DNA of 64,000 bases, from contig CM037888.1 of the NCBI GenBank assembly GCA_021292165.1, positions 29,997,140 through 30,061,139 on the forward strand, written 5' to 3'. Origin of the DNA: Shinisaurus crocodilurus (Eukaryota > Chordata > Lepidosauria > Squamata > Shinisauridae). The notes under the pieces were generated by a model. The model made no database searches. It was not told the origin of the DNA and saw nothing but the letters and a program-made list of their open reading frames with translations. The translations under genes and the position numbers were made by a program. Positions 11,601 to 19,670 of this stretch are shown here, one piece after another (the stretch's first letter is position 1; each line of letters begins with the position of its first letter).

Positions 11601-14600
11601 TCCAACCTTGGGTCCCCAGATGTCTTTGGCCTACAACTCCCAGCATGCCCCAGCCAGCTACGCTGGCTGGGGCATGCTGGGAGTTGTAGGCCAAAAACAT
11701 CTGGGGACCCAAGGTTGGAGAACACTGGTCCCACACATCCCGAGAGCACCAGGCAGGGGAAGGCTGACAAGAGTCTATCAAAGGCTACCCGTCACGATGG
11801 CAACGTGCAATCCCCGGGACTGGAGACGTGTCCCTCTGAATTACCAGCCGCTGGGAAGCAGGTGGGACAAAGGCACAGCCCGTGTGTCCTGCTTGCGGCC
11901 TTGAGAGGCCTCTGGTCAAAGCCAGCAGGGCTCTTCTTAAGTCGAGGCAAGCAAGACTCAGCCCTTACCCGGTTTAAATGGCAATGCAACCCATTGTGCA
12001 CGATGGAGTGGAAGTTCTCCAGGCGGCTCCCGTGGAATGCGTAGATGAGGTCTCTCCCCGCCCTGGTCTCCTCGAATTTGGCGTTCATTTGGTTGCAATA
12101 GGTGATCTCGAACAGGAAGTCTGGCGCAGGCACTGGGATGCTGTGTGCTCCCGTCAGCTCTTGTATCTTCTTATACTTCAACGCCATTAAGATATGGTAA
12201 GGTTACTGGCTTTTGTATCATGCCTTTTTAGATCGTAAGCCTGAGGGCAGGGACTAGATTATTATTTTATCTGCAAGCTGCTCTGGGAACCTTTGAGGTT
12301 GAAGAGCAAGATATAAATGCTTAATAATACCCTGTTAAGGCACATGGTGAGGCTCGCAGCCCCCCCCCCCCGATTGAGCCCACAAGTTCACCGCTTTGAG
12401 TCAGAAAGCCTGTTCTAATAATAGAGGAATAGAGGAAGGCTGGGGAGTTGCTAGCCCCTATGATAGTCAGCAGCAGCACCAGATACAGGATCATCATTAC
12501 TGTGCTGGGATTCTTCTGCTGGTCTCTTTGATCACTGTTGCCCAATTAGCTTTTGTTGGCTTGTATATAACGGGATAGATCATGATTAGAGCAGACAGAT
12601 TAAAATCCATGGAACTTACATTAGTCATAGAATCACAGAAAAGCAGAGTTGGAAGGGGCCTACAAGGCCATCGAGTCCAACCCCCTGCGCAACGCAGGAA
12701 TCCAGGTCAGAGCATCCCCGACAGATGGCCGTCCAGCTGCACCTTGAATGCCTCCAGAGTGGGAGAGCCCACCACCTCCCTAGGTAGTTGGTTCCATTGT
12801 CTTATTGCTCTGACAGTCAGGACATTTTTCCTGATGTTGAGGTGGAATCTGGGTTCCTGTAACTTGAGCCCATTATTCCGTGTCCTGCAAACTGGGATGA
12901 TCGAGAAGAGATCCTGGCCCTCCTCTGTGTGACAACCCTTCAAGTACTGGAAGAGTGCGATCATATCTCCCCTCAGTCTCCTCTTCTGAAGGCTAAACAT
13001 GCCCAGTTCTTTCAGTCTCTGCTCATAGGGCCTTTTTTCCAGTCCCTTGATCATCTTTGTTGCTCTCCTCTGAACCCTCTCCAGTTTGTCTACATCATGA
13101 CTAACTCACATCCACCGATTTCAATGGCTCTGCTCAAAGTATGAATAAATCTGGATCCAACCCAGCCTAAAATGGTGTTGTCACTGGATTTTAAACTTGT
13201 TACGAGCCTCATAGCTGGCTTTTAGTTCGAAAGGCAGAATTAGAAGTCTTTTAATAAAAAATTTAAAAATAAAAACAGAAAGTGTTTGGCTTTGATTGGA
13301 GGGTGGCGCCCTTTCTGAATTTGGTTGCTTAAGGGCGTGACCCTATGCAAGTTTAGGCAGAGAAAAGGCCTACAACTCCCAGCATGCCCCCAGCCTGGCT
13401 AGGGACATGCTGGGAGTTGTAGGCCTTTTCTCTGTATAAATTGCCCCCTGGGCTCCTTGGAGCCAGCCCTCGTGCCCCAGATGCAGCCACACACACACCC
13501 CCTCAGAATTTCTCTGAGCCGTTCAAACCAATTCATTTAATCCCACCATCAGAAGGTAAACTCTAACCTCTTGTTTGCTGGTACTGTGTATACACAAGGC
13601 CTTGGAAGACAAGACCCAGCCCAGCAGCTCCCAGGCCCTTTTGTCCGTGTCTTGGGCTGACTCAAGTAGCTCCTTCAGGCTTCCCAGTGCATCCGTGTCT
13701 GCAAGCTGAGAGAGAAACACGCTTAGGGGACGTTTCTGGCTTTTCTTGATCATCTTGCACAGTTAAGAGACCCCTAGTGGTTAAAAAGAAAGAAAAGAAA
13801 AGAAAAGAAGCAACATCTCTAAGTCCTATGCATGTTTACGTGCAAGCAAGCCCGGCTGGCTGGGAGATGCTGGGAGATGCCATCCAACACATCTGGCGGC
13901 AGGAAGAGGCGGGTCTACACTGCCCAGGCAGAGCCCCTGTGAAGTTAGTGGCACAACTCTCCACTGCACTGACTGGCAGAGGATCTCCGGGGGTTTCGAG
14001 CGGGGGGGTCTTTCCCAGCCCTACTTGAAGATACCGCCTGGGGACTGAACCAGTGACTTTTGGGGGGAGGGGGTCCTTGTAAGTATACAGTAGGGCACAG
14101 CATTAGGGTTCTCCATCCTTTTCTTTTAGGCAATTTGCAAATCACCTGGGAAACACTCTCTCACCCAGCCCAGATGGAGCAGGGAAGATTCGCTGGGATG
14201 AGCGGGACCTGTCAATCTGTGCAGCTGATTGTTTACGGCGAAAGGGCCATCAGACCCAGAGTATTCACCTAGAATTCTTTCGCTGTCTGATGGCATTGTT
14301 TTCAAAGGCTAGGAATGGCTCCAGATTGCGAGGATGGAATCTCAGGAGGCCACAGACCTTAAACACTGTTCTGAAGGACAAAATGGCTCTCTTCAAACCT
14401 CTCCAAAGGGGCATGCATGCCTGCTTTAAAGGGCAAGCTGTTTGCAGAAGGGACGGGGGTGGGCGGGGGTGGAATCAGCATCTGCTCTCCTATTCAGAAA
14501 TAGATGAGTGGATGTTTTTCTCTTTAAAAAATCCATCTTTGCCTATTCAATAAGTCACAAGGGTTTAAATGTTTGTACATGATAGCTCAGTAGAAGAAAG

Positions 14601-17253
14601 CAGCAGAATTAGAAAGTATTAGAGTTAGTTTCCTTGCTGTACAATCCTCCCCACTTTCTGGATTTTGTCCCATTTTCCCTCCCCAAACCATATGGATTAG
14701 AAACTTAACATTCAGGTTTCCTATGATTCTGCTCATTCTGCATGAGAGGCCATGACTCTTTTGTTCTGGGGTCAACATGGCAGACTTCTAGATCCTCAGA
14801 GATTATTAATAAATATGCAGTTTGTTCCTTGTCATCAGCAATTATATCCTGATAAAGGCCAACTCCTGTTCTGGGAAAGCAGATCCGACTGCTTGTTCCT
14901 TCTATTATAAAACTGTTCCTTCTGGAAGGACAGGTTGCCCAGGAAAGTTTCCTGGGCAACCTATCCTTCTAGAACAGTGTTCTCCAACTTTGGGTCCCCA
15001 GATGTTTTTGGCCTACAACTTCCAGTATGCCCCAGCCAGGGGCATGCTGGGAGTTGTAGGCCAAAAACATCTGGGGACCCAAGGTTGGAGAACATTGTTC
15101 TAGAAGGAACAGTTTTACACAACCAGCACTGCAAAACCCGCTTTTCTGCAACAGGAATGCAATGTTTCTCTTCTTGCTTGGCAGAGAGGGACAAGCTCCA
15201 CTCTGCAGCTGGTGTGTATATATAAAGCCATCTCAATGGAATAAGCAAAAAGCCAGAATCTGAAGGTAGGACTGAATTCTAAAATTCTGCTCCGGGAACG
15301 CTCGCCATGATGAACATGGTGCCACCCTCTGGCAAGAGTTACAAGCAGTCAGCCACATAGGGTCAAACTAGAAAATCACTACCCACCCCCCAACCCCGAT
15401 CATTCCTCCACCAGAGCAGGAAAGGGGGCAGGCAAGTTTGGAAGCTGTTGTTTTCTGGTGCTCGGGGCATCTCCCGGGGAGTTTAGCGAGGGCAATAAAA
15501 AGTGAGAGAACCCTGGCACAAGACAATCCAAATTCTTGCCCAAAAAGCTGACTACTGCAACCAGTATACATTGCATAATTCACACTTATAAGGAGCCATT
15601 CACCTGGTCACCTGTGGCGAGTTAACAATGCCTCCAGGCAACCAGATAGGAAAGCTTTAGAAACGATCATTCTTTTGGGTGGCCACAAACGGGCTGGTTA
15701 GCAAGTAAGTTCCCTGGACTTGTTTGTGAGACAGGGATAAACTGAGCTAATCTGCACAATTTCTTCTGCTTGCCTTCAGTGGCAAATAGCCGTGGTGGGA
15801 GGCGATTTTCATCAGGAACACAGCTTGGGAGGAAAGGGTGAGGCCCCCATGCCATGGTCCCACTCACCCTATAGCTATTTACAGTTTTAAAAACACACAC
15901 CTAACAATAGCGCTTTGAGTGATTTGTTTGGTATCACATCTAGTTCAGCCTTCAAATTTATTGCTTTAGCCCTGCACAGGGGTTCCACACAAGTGCTTAG
16001 GCCAACCTTCCCCAACTTGGTGTCCTCCTGATTTCATAGATTTCATAGATCATAGAGTTGGAAGGAGCCTACAAGGCCACCGAGTCCAACCCCCTGCTCA
16101 ATGCAGTAAACTAGAGGAGGGGTCTCCCATCCAAGTAACAACCAGGCTTGACCCTGCTTAGCTTTCCACACTCAGACAAGCTGAGCCAGCATGAGCCACA
16201 GGCCTGTTTAATGTTTGGGACTTCAACTCCCATCAGCCCCAGTCAGCATGGCTAATGGCGGGAGTCATAGCACAAAGCATCTGGATGGGAAAGGATGCTT
16301 AAGGAAATCTAAGGAACCCCCAACCTTCCTCCCAAACTTGGATCCTCAGGGTAGGATGATCCTGCTCCCTCCCCAACATGAAACTCACTGGGTGACTTTG
16401 GGCCAGTCACTGCCTCTGAGCCTAACCTACCTCACAGGGTTGTTGTGAGGATAAAATGGGGAGGGGGAGGAGGAATATGTAAGCCGCCTTGGATTCCTTG
16501 CAGGAAAAAAGGCGGGGCATAAATATAATAAATAAATAAATAAATAAATAAATAACCCCATAACAGGGGAGGATGCCTGGCATTTGTTTTGGCCAGCAAC
16601 TTGAAGCAACTAATGGCGCAATCCTATGCATGTTTAGACAGAAAAAAAGTCCTACAACTCCCAGCCAGCTAGGATTGCGTCCCAATAAGCACAAAGCCAA
16701 AGCAAGCCTCTGTGCTGTGCCCGAGCTTCAAACTGGGGGTCAGGGGGAAAAGCTTGTTCCGTTGTGTGTGTGGAATCCACCCCACGAGCTGGAGTGTGGG
16801 GGGGAGTAGGGGATTTTCCCTGACCTCACGCTGCATCTGGGAGGCACGCTGTGAGGTCAGGGGCATGACCGTTCTCCTTGGAGGAACACAGTGCCGGTGA
16901 CCACACACTTGGGCCAGCCTAAACGCGGGGACTCCGCGCCCATAACCGGTAGCGACACTTGTGCATAAGAAAGCCTTCGCTGATCTGCTCCGTGCAGGCC
17001 GAACAGCAAGCCAGTACCACTTTTGGGCCACGAGGGAATGCCCTGCCAGGTGACAACTCACCAAAGCCTCAAAATCCTTGGTCTCCTCGGTGGCATAGAG
17101 GCCCGGGAAGGGCCGGAGGACAGAATCCCGCTTGTAGCTCTGCAGAGCCGAGACGAAGAAGCTGCACTTGAGGTCAGCGGCCAAGAGATCCCTCTGGACG
17201 GCCTCCCGCACCCTCTCTTCCTGGGCAGCATCCCCGGCACTTGGCGCCTGCAT
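8522..17253 (-). CDS. PARP16: PARP16, mono-ADP-ribosyltransferase anchored in the ER (complete six-exon coding span)
   Basis: PARP16 (ARTD15) transfers single ADP-ribose units from NAD+. In mammals it is a tail-anchored ER and nuclear-envelope protein linked to the PERK and IRE1 stress sensors. Six exons join in matching phases: 17253-17062, 13705-13568, 12175-11969, 10125-9954, 9787-9646 and 8663-8522. The joined protein has 330 residues against about 322 in human. An N-terminal helical domain occupies roughly residues 15-105. The ART fold carries the H-Y-Y triad: His158 in A-F-H-G-S, Tyr188 in G-T-Y-L-T-S and Tyr260 in K-Y-F-V-V, each six residues past the human positions. Tyr in place of the Glu of poly-ADP-ribosylating members fits mono-ADP-ribosylation. 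A hydrophobic anchor spans about residues 296-312 with a short basic tail. The gene converges with GNRHR. No frameshift or stop is seen. Confidence 0.96.
9383..9512 (-). mobile_element. Sauria-type tRNA SINE, 5'-truncated, in PARP16 intron 5
   Basis: On the minus strand it reads CTAACCTACCTCACAGGG, GTTGTTGTGAGGATAAAATG, then GCCTTGGGTTCCTTGCAGG and a tail of ATAAATA repeats. The tRNA-like head is missing. A GT run follows at about 9536. Confidence 0.8.
9646..9787 (-). CDS. PARP16: PARP16 exon 5
   Basis: Acceptor CTTCTGGAACAG, donor GTAAG. 142 bases begin with the last two bases of an Asp codon and end with two bases of an Arg codon. Encodes the second half of the ART fold, including K-Y-F-V-V-T-N-N-Q with Tyr260 and L-L-V-Y-S-Q. 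Confidence 0.95.
9954..10125 (-). CDS. PARP16: PARP16 exon 4
   Basis: Acceptor TTTTTTCAG, donor GTGAGT. 172 bases encode [12 protein letters not shown] with Tyr188, then [10 protein letters not shown] and I-I-D-H-P-D-V-K-C, ending one base into an Asp codon. It aligns residue for residue with the vertebrate family. Confidence 0.96.
10548..10677. mobile_element. hAT-like MITE in PARP16 intron 3
   Basis: Termini CAGGGGCGGGCAAAG and GCTGCCCACCCCTG are inverted. The 8-bp flanks cctttcgg and ccgttggg match at 6 of 8 positions. Inner arms include CTCCAGATGTTTCGGCC and its near complement. Confidence 0.65.
11503..11766. mobile_element. GCCTTCCCC-family MITE, split by a nested palindrome, in PARP16 intron 3
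   Basis: Left arm CAGCCTTCCCCCGCCTGGTG and right arm CACCAGGCAGGGGAAGGCTG are inverted complements with perfect CAG...CTG ends. The palindromic hAT element at 11593-11727 sits inside, with target duplication gtccaaca / gtcccaca. Removing it leaves a normal-length MITE. Confidence 0.8.
11593..11727. mobile_element. hAT-like near-perfect palindrome (copy 1)
   Basis: 135 bp. Ends CAGTGTTCTCCAACCTTGGG and its complement; arms continue through GTCCCCAGATG, TTTGGCCTACAACTCCCAG and CATGCCCCAGCCAGC to a centre near GCTAGCTGGC. Flanked by 8-bp duplications gtccaaca / gtcccaca (7 of 8). The nTCTAGAn-like target seen across copies and the CAG ends point to the hAT superfamily. Confidence 0.9.
11969..12175 (-). 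CDS. PARP16: PARP16 exon 3
   Basis: Phase 0 at both ends, 69 codons, donor GTAAGG. The acceptor (...GGCGTTGAAG) has a weak pyrimidine tract; it was chosen because Y-K-K-I-Q-E-L-T-G then aligns without gap after S-K-Q-E of exon 2. Contains [10 protein letters not shown] and the NAD-binding A-F-H-G-S-R with His158. Confidence 0.93.
12210..12332 (+). mobile_element. LINE 3' tail fragment
   Basis: Sequence of the form TTTTTAGATCGTAAGCC, GGGACTAGATTATTAT, CTCTGGGAACC and AGATATAAATGC, the usual layout of an L2-type LINE 3' UTR. It abuts the duplicated PARP16 exon. No coding part remains. Confidence 0.45.
12333..12500 (-). pseudogene. Decayed duplicate of the PARP16 terminal exon, inside PARP16 intron 2
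   Basis: Matches 8481-8623 closely on the same strand, including about 40 bp of 3' flank and the anchor-coding part. Shared words are GTTAAGGC-ATGGTGAGG, GTTCACCGCTT-GAGTCA and GGGGAGTTGCTAGCCCCTAT. The anchor peptide [14 protein letters not shown] remains open, but a roughly 10-bp direct duplication (agaggaat region) shifts the frame after A-F-L-Y, so the normal C-terminus is lost. Homology stops abruptly at 12500 (8623 in the source), inside the exon, so no functional acceptor came with it. A C-rich run expands the flank. Confidence 0.9.
12624..13100 (-). mobile_element. CR1 LINE, 3' part of RT ORF plus 3' UTR, in PARP16 intron 2
   Basis: Minus-strand peptide words [32 protein letters not shown], and [14 protein letters not shown]. 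It ends with the CR1 terminal sequence. The frame stays open for over 100 codons, so it is a fairly young but 5'-truncated copy. Confidence 0.92.
13101..13169. mobile_element. GGGTTGGATCCAGA-type MITE, half copy
   Basis: Words CGATTTCAATGGCTCTG, AAGTATGAATAAATCTGG and ATCCAACCC match the right half of the element at 42910-43279. The left half is missing. Confidence 0.5.
13333..13447. mobile_element. Harbinger-like palindromic MITE (copy 2) in PARP16 intron 2
   Basis: Arms GGGCGTGACCCTATGCAAG and ...GTATAAATTGCCCC. The inner arms AGAGAAAAGGCCTACAACTC and GAGTTGTAGGCCTTTTCTCT are perfect complements around a short centre. Confidence 0.75.
13568..13705 (-). CDS. PARP16: PARP16 exon 2
   Basis: Acceptor TTTCTCTCTCAG, donor GTTAGA, phase 0 at both ends, 46 codons. 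Encodes [21 protein letters not shown] of the N-terminal helical domain that packs on the catalytic fold. Confidence 0.95.
13890..14060 (-). mobile_element. tRNA-derived SINE of the GATGGACCA family
   Basis: On the minus strand: GTCACTGGTTCAGTCCCCAG (B-box like), then a segment AGGGCTGGGAAAGACC, then CTGCCAGTCAGTGCAGTGG. This layout is the same as in the fuller copy at 61105-61325. Diverged. Confidence 0.6.
14061..14908. other. PARP16 intron 1, no feature seen
   Basis: Non-repetitive intronic sequence. No splice-flanked open frame and no recognisable repeat. Confidence 0.5.
14909..15117. mobile_element. Palindromic element interrupted by a hAT-like palindrome
   Basis: The outer palindrome reads AAACTGTTCCTTCTGGAAGG, ACAGGTTGCCCAGGAAA, then GTTTCCTGGGCAACCTATCC, TTCTAGAA, and after the insert GGAACAGTTTT. 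The arms are therefore inverted complements and the insert 14975-15097 lies in the right arm. Confidence 0.7.
14975..15097. mobile_element. hAT-like near-perfect palindrome (copy 2)
   Basis: 123 bp with perfect 8-bp duplications TTCTAGAA at 14967-14974 and 15098-15105. The target is itself palindromic and matches the hAT target preference nTCTAGAn. About 12 bp are lost at the centre compared with 135-bp copies. Confidence 0.92.
15118..15997. other. PARP16 intron 1, no feature seen
   Basis: Mostly unique intronic sequence. No coding segment with splice sites is recognised. Confidence 0.45.
15998..16300. mobile_element. GCCTTCCCC-family MITE split by a 5S-derived SINE
   Basis: The left arm CCAACCTTCCCCAACTTGG (16002-16020) and the right arm with CATCTGGATGGG and inner GACTTCAACTCCCATC belong to one MITE. 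The SINE at 16031-16206 lies between them. Confidence 0.55.
16031..16206 (-). mobile_element. 5S rRNA-derived SINE with CR1 tail (copy a)
   Basis: On the minus strand the head reads CAGGCCTGTGGCTCATGC, then the 5S internal promoter words AAAGCTAAGCAGGGTC and TTGGATGGGAGACC. The tail is GGGGGTTGGACTCGGTGG, AGGCTCCTTCCAACTC, TATGATCTATGAAA as in CR1 3' ends. Confidence 0.88.
16379..16555 (+). mobile_element. Sauria-type tRNA SINE, 5'-truncated
   Basis: Starts within the body at GAAACTCACTGGGTGACTTT, continues through CTAACCTACCTCACAGGG and GCCGCCTTGGATTCCTTGC, and ends in an (AAAT)n tail at about 16528-16555. Confidence 0.88.
16614..16683. mobile_element. Harbinger-like palindromic MITE (copy 3, centre and right arm deleted)
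   Basis: Left arm GGCGCAATCCTATGCATG, TTTAGACAGAAAAAAAGTCC, TACAACTCCCAG, then directly the right end AGGATTGCGTCCC. Confidence 0.7.
17062..17253 (-). CDS. PARP16: PARP16 exon 1 (start codon)
   Basis: ATG at 17253-17251 (context GGGATGC) opens 64 codons ending T-K-D-F-E-A-L at donor GTGAGT (17061-17056). It encodes [10 protein letters not shown] and [15 protein letters not shown], diagnostic of PARP16. An acceptor-like TTTCCTCGGCAG ends at 17266, only 12 bases before the ATG, so a non-coding first exon further upstream is possible. Confidence 0.95.
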
Positions 17254-17265
17254 CCCCAAGGGGCC

Positions 17266-17450
17266 CTGCCGAGGAAACGCAAGCGGAGGTGAGGGAATGG
17301 GATCAGCACTGGAAGAAGGGCCGTGTCCAGCAGCCCCTTGCGGATCCGCCCGGGGAGGAAAGTAGCCACAGGGGAGAGCAATGCTGCCCTTTCCAGAGTG
17401 GCCACTGTGGAAAACCCGAAGGCAGAGAGAACTTACTTACGTAAATACGG
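17266..17450. promoter_or_regulatory. CpG-rich stretch immediately upstream of PARP16 exon 1
   Basis: GC-rich with several CpGs (CGGATCCGCCCGGGG). It could be the PARP16 promoter, or intron flank if the gene starts at the 19.3-kb CpG block. No TATA element is apparent. Confidence 0.35.
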
Positions 17451-17471
17451 CCGTCAAATCCTGAGACCGTG

Positions 17472-17496
17472 CGCGCGCGCACACACACACACACAA
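17472..17496. repeat. (GC)n/(AC)n microsatellite
   Basis: A GCGCGCGC run passes directly into an ACACAC run, read directly. Confidence 0.85.
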
Positions 17497-17699
17497 ATCC
17501 TTACACCATTCATAGACTTAAAAAACTGCCCCCCCACTAATGCAGCCTGGAAGAGGCTTTCCCTATGCCTTAAAAAGTTGCATGACAGGCTGACACTCAA
17601 CAAGGAAGGCTGTGGCCACCCTAATCTCCCTACCACAAAACCCTTTTCTTTTCCTGAACCAAATACAGCAGACTTCAAGCATGTGCGAAAAACCATCAG

Positions 17700-17945
17700 T
17701 TAGCAACCCATGGCCCAACAGATATCGTTGGATTACAACATCCATCAACCCTGACCATTAGCTATGTTGGCTGGGGCTGATGGGAGTTGGAGTCCAATAA
17801 CATTTCCCTCTTCCCTCCCCATTCCTTTTTCCTTGTGTGTCGTGTCTTTTTAGTCTGTAAGCCTGTCTTAACTGGTTATCTGTAAGCCACTCTGGGAGCC
17901 TTTGGGGCTGGGCATAAAAATACTTCAAATAAGTAATAACTGAAA
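17700..17945 (+). mobile_element. Degenerate palindromic MITE followed by a LINE 3' tail
   Basis: 17705-17800 has GGATTACAACATCCATCAAC and GGCTGATGGGAGTTGGAGTC arms. 17800-17945 has the L2-like tail words TTTTAGTCTGTAAGCC, CACTCTGGGAGCC, GGCATAAAAATAC. Confidence 0.5.
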
Positions 17946-18054
17946 TAAACATCTGGAGGGCGGGCCACAGATTGCCCATGCCTGGCGCCCCCCCACTGAC
18001 TTTGACAGCTGCGTGACAGGCAGAAATCCAACGGGTCAAGCCTCGCTTTCACAG

Positions 18055-18222
18055 AGTTTCACAGATCATAGAGTTGGAAGGAGCCTACAAGGCTATCGAG
18101 TCCAACCCCCTGCTCAATGCAGGAAACTAGAGGAGGGGTCTCCCATCCAAGTAATAACCAGGCTTGACCCTGCTTAGCTTTCCATGCTCAGACAAGCTGA
18201 GCCAGCATAAGCCACAGGCCTG
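18055..18222 (-). mobile_element. 5S rRNA-derived SINE with CR1 tail (copy b)
   Basis: Minus-strand head CAGGCCTGTGGCTTATGC, then AGCTAAGCAGGGTC and TTGGATGGGAGACC; CR1-type tail GGACTCGATAGCCTTGTAGG ending in TATGATCTGTGAAA. Same architecture and length as the other three copies. Confidence 0.9.
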
Positions 18223-18934
18223 GGTTACACGTGGGTATTGCCATTTAATACCACCACAGGGATTTTCTAGGAATAAGTGATCAAGTTATCATAAGCAGGA
18301 TGAAATGTTTAAGATCTGTGTAGCTCTAACAGCTTTACTTCGAGTCTAAGAGCAGTTTGGAGAACATCCTCACAACCATATTTGGAGGAAAGATGTCATC
18401 AGGCTTAGATTGTCTTAAATTGACCCTTACTTTGGCGCAGCCGTTTGGGGCGGAAAATTTTCCAAAATGAGAATTTTTCCATTGCTTTATTTTCTGTGGA
18501 AGAATGTCCACTTCATTAGTAAAATTAAATGTATGCTGACTGCAAATACATTAGGTGATCTTGGCAGTTTAAAAGTTGTAATGAATGGTTTTCAGATGAT
18601 TACTCCTAACAAGTATGTGAGAATATATATATGCCACTGAAATACATATATGCCTCAGAGTGAAAAGGAATTACTAAACAGTGACAACAAAACTGAAGGT
18701 GCATAATCACCTTAGTGGAAGAGAGTTGAACTCAGTTGAAACAGATGAGTGGTTGTCAGAAATCATGCATTTCTGGGTTGCTAAAATTAGTGTGCCAATA
18801 GTTTCAGTATCTTCCATTTTCCTTAAATTTTAAACAACGTAAGGAAAGTACATGCTATTGTCTTTAAATTTTTACAAGTATTCTACATAATATAACATTT
18901 AAAGCACATTAAGTCCCCGTCCCCCCCAAATACT
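18223..18934. other. AT-rich unique stretch, nothing recognised
   Basis: About 700 bp free of recognisable repeats in an otherwise repeat-dense area. No open reading frame of note. It could hold a conserved non-coding element; cross-species alignment would be needed to tell. Confidence 0.35.
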
Positions 18935-19020
18935 TGTGGCCTATAGCTCAGCAGCATGGCTGAATGTGAGGGATGATGGGAGCTTTATGCCAAGGAAGGC
19001 CACAAGTCGCCCACACTTGC
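18935..19020. mobile_element. Degenerate MITE remnant
   Basis: Imperfect inverted words ACTTGTGGCCTATAGCTC and GAGCTTTATGCCAAGGAAGG, CCACAAGT, typical of the eroded GCCTTCCCC-like group. Confidence 0.35.
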
Positions 19021-19259
19021 TCTAGGGCATCAGAACATTTTCCGATAGAAACTAAGAATTCCCCTATGCAAATTAATTTAATTTGCACTGGAAAATTTTC
19101 CAATGGAAAACTTTCCAGAAAACCTGCATCACTGCTTTGGAGATTATCCAAGCATCCACTAATTTATAGTTTTGCCACTGAATTTCCCTTATCAACTGAA
19201 AAAAAGGCAACACTTATTGCCACCCCCAGGGTCTCACTGAGGATTGGGGGTCTTTAATC

Positions 19260-19550
19260 TTCCTCTCGCCCTCCGGCCTACCTCAGCCGCAGCTCCGCGA
19301 AAGGCAACTCACACGAAGTGCTCCTCGTCCCAAGTGCCTACTGAGCATGCGCCCTTCGTCTCGGACATGCTCAGTGGCAGCGGCTGAAGCCGCCCGCCCG
19401 CCAGCCTTCGCCAAGGAGCATGCTCAGTAGCCGTAACTGAAGCACTGACCTTGCCCATAACTTGCCTTCGATTCATCTCGAGTACGTTCACTAGCACCGC
19501 CTAGCGGTATTTGTTCGTACGCATGCTCAGTAGCAGCCACTGAAGCGCCA
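19260..19550 (-). promoter_or_regulatory. CpG-rich block with repeated GCATGCTCAGT motifs; possible PARP16 promoter and non-coding exon
   Basis: The block is locally CpG-dense. Three copies of the unit GCATGCTCAGTAGC...CTGAAGC start at about 19366, 19418 and 19521 (spacings 52 and 103), and an inverted CTGAGCATGCGC lies at 19341. A strong minus-strand donor, GGCTGAG|GTAGGC, is at 19282/19281 and could join the acceptor at 17266. This would give a 5' UTR exon about 2 kb upstream of the PARP16 ATG. The motif resembles half of an NRF1 site. Inference only; no transcript evidence. Confidence 0.35.
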
Positions 19551-19602
19551 CCCTTGCCCTTTTCTTTTTCTTTCTGGTTCAATCGCTTTCGCTGGCAGGG
19601 GC

Positions 19603-19670
19603 AATCCTATACACATCGTGTCTACTCAGAAGTAAGCCCCATTACGTTCAACGGGATTTATTCCCGACCT
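19603..19670. mobile_element. TACTCAGAAGTAAG-type MITE (partial)
   Basis: Contains GGCAATCCTATACAC, TACTCAGAAGTAAGCCCC and TTCAACGGGATTTATTCCC. The right end, ending in GGATTGC in other copies, is missing. Sisters are at 42186, 55185 and 63427. Confidence 0.6.

Noticed and set aside
11431..11904. Long frames on both strands with repeated peptide words such as [20 protein letters not shown]
   Set aside because: The same peptide recurs wherever the hAT palindrome occurs (15.0, 20.2, 36.0, 42.6, 44.7, 63.5 kb) and on both strands. It is a translation of the inverted repeat, not a protein family.
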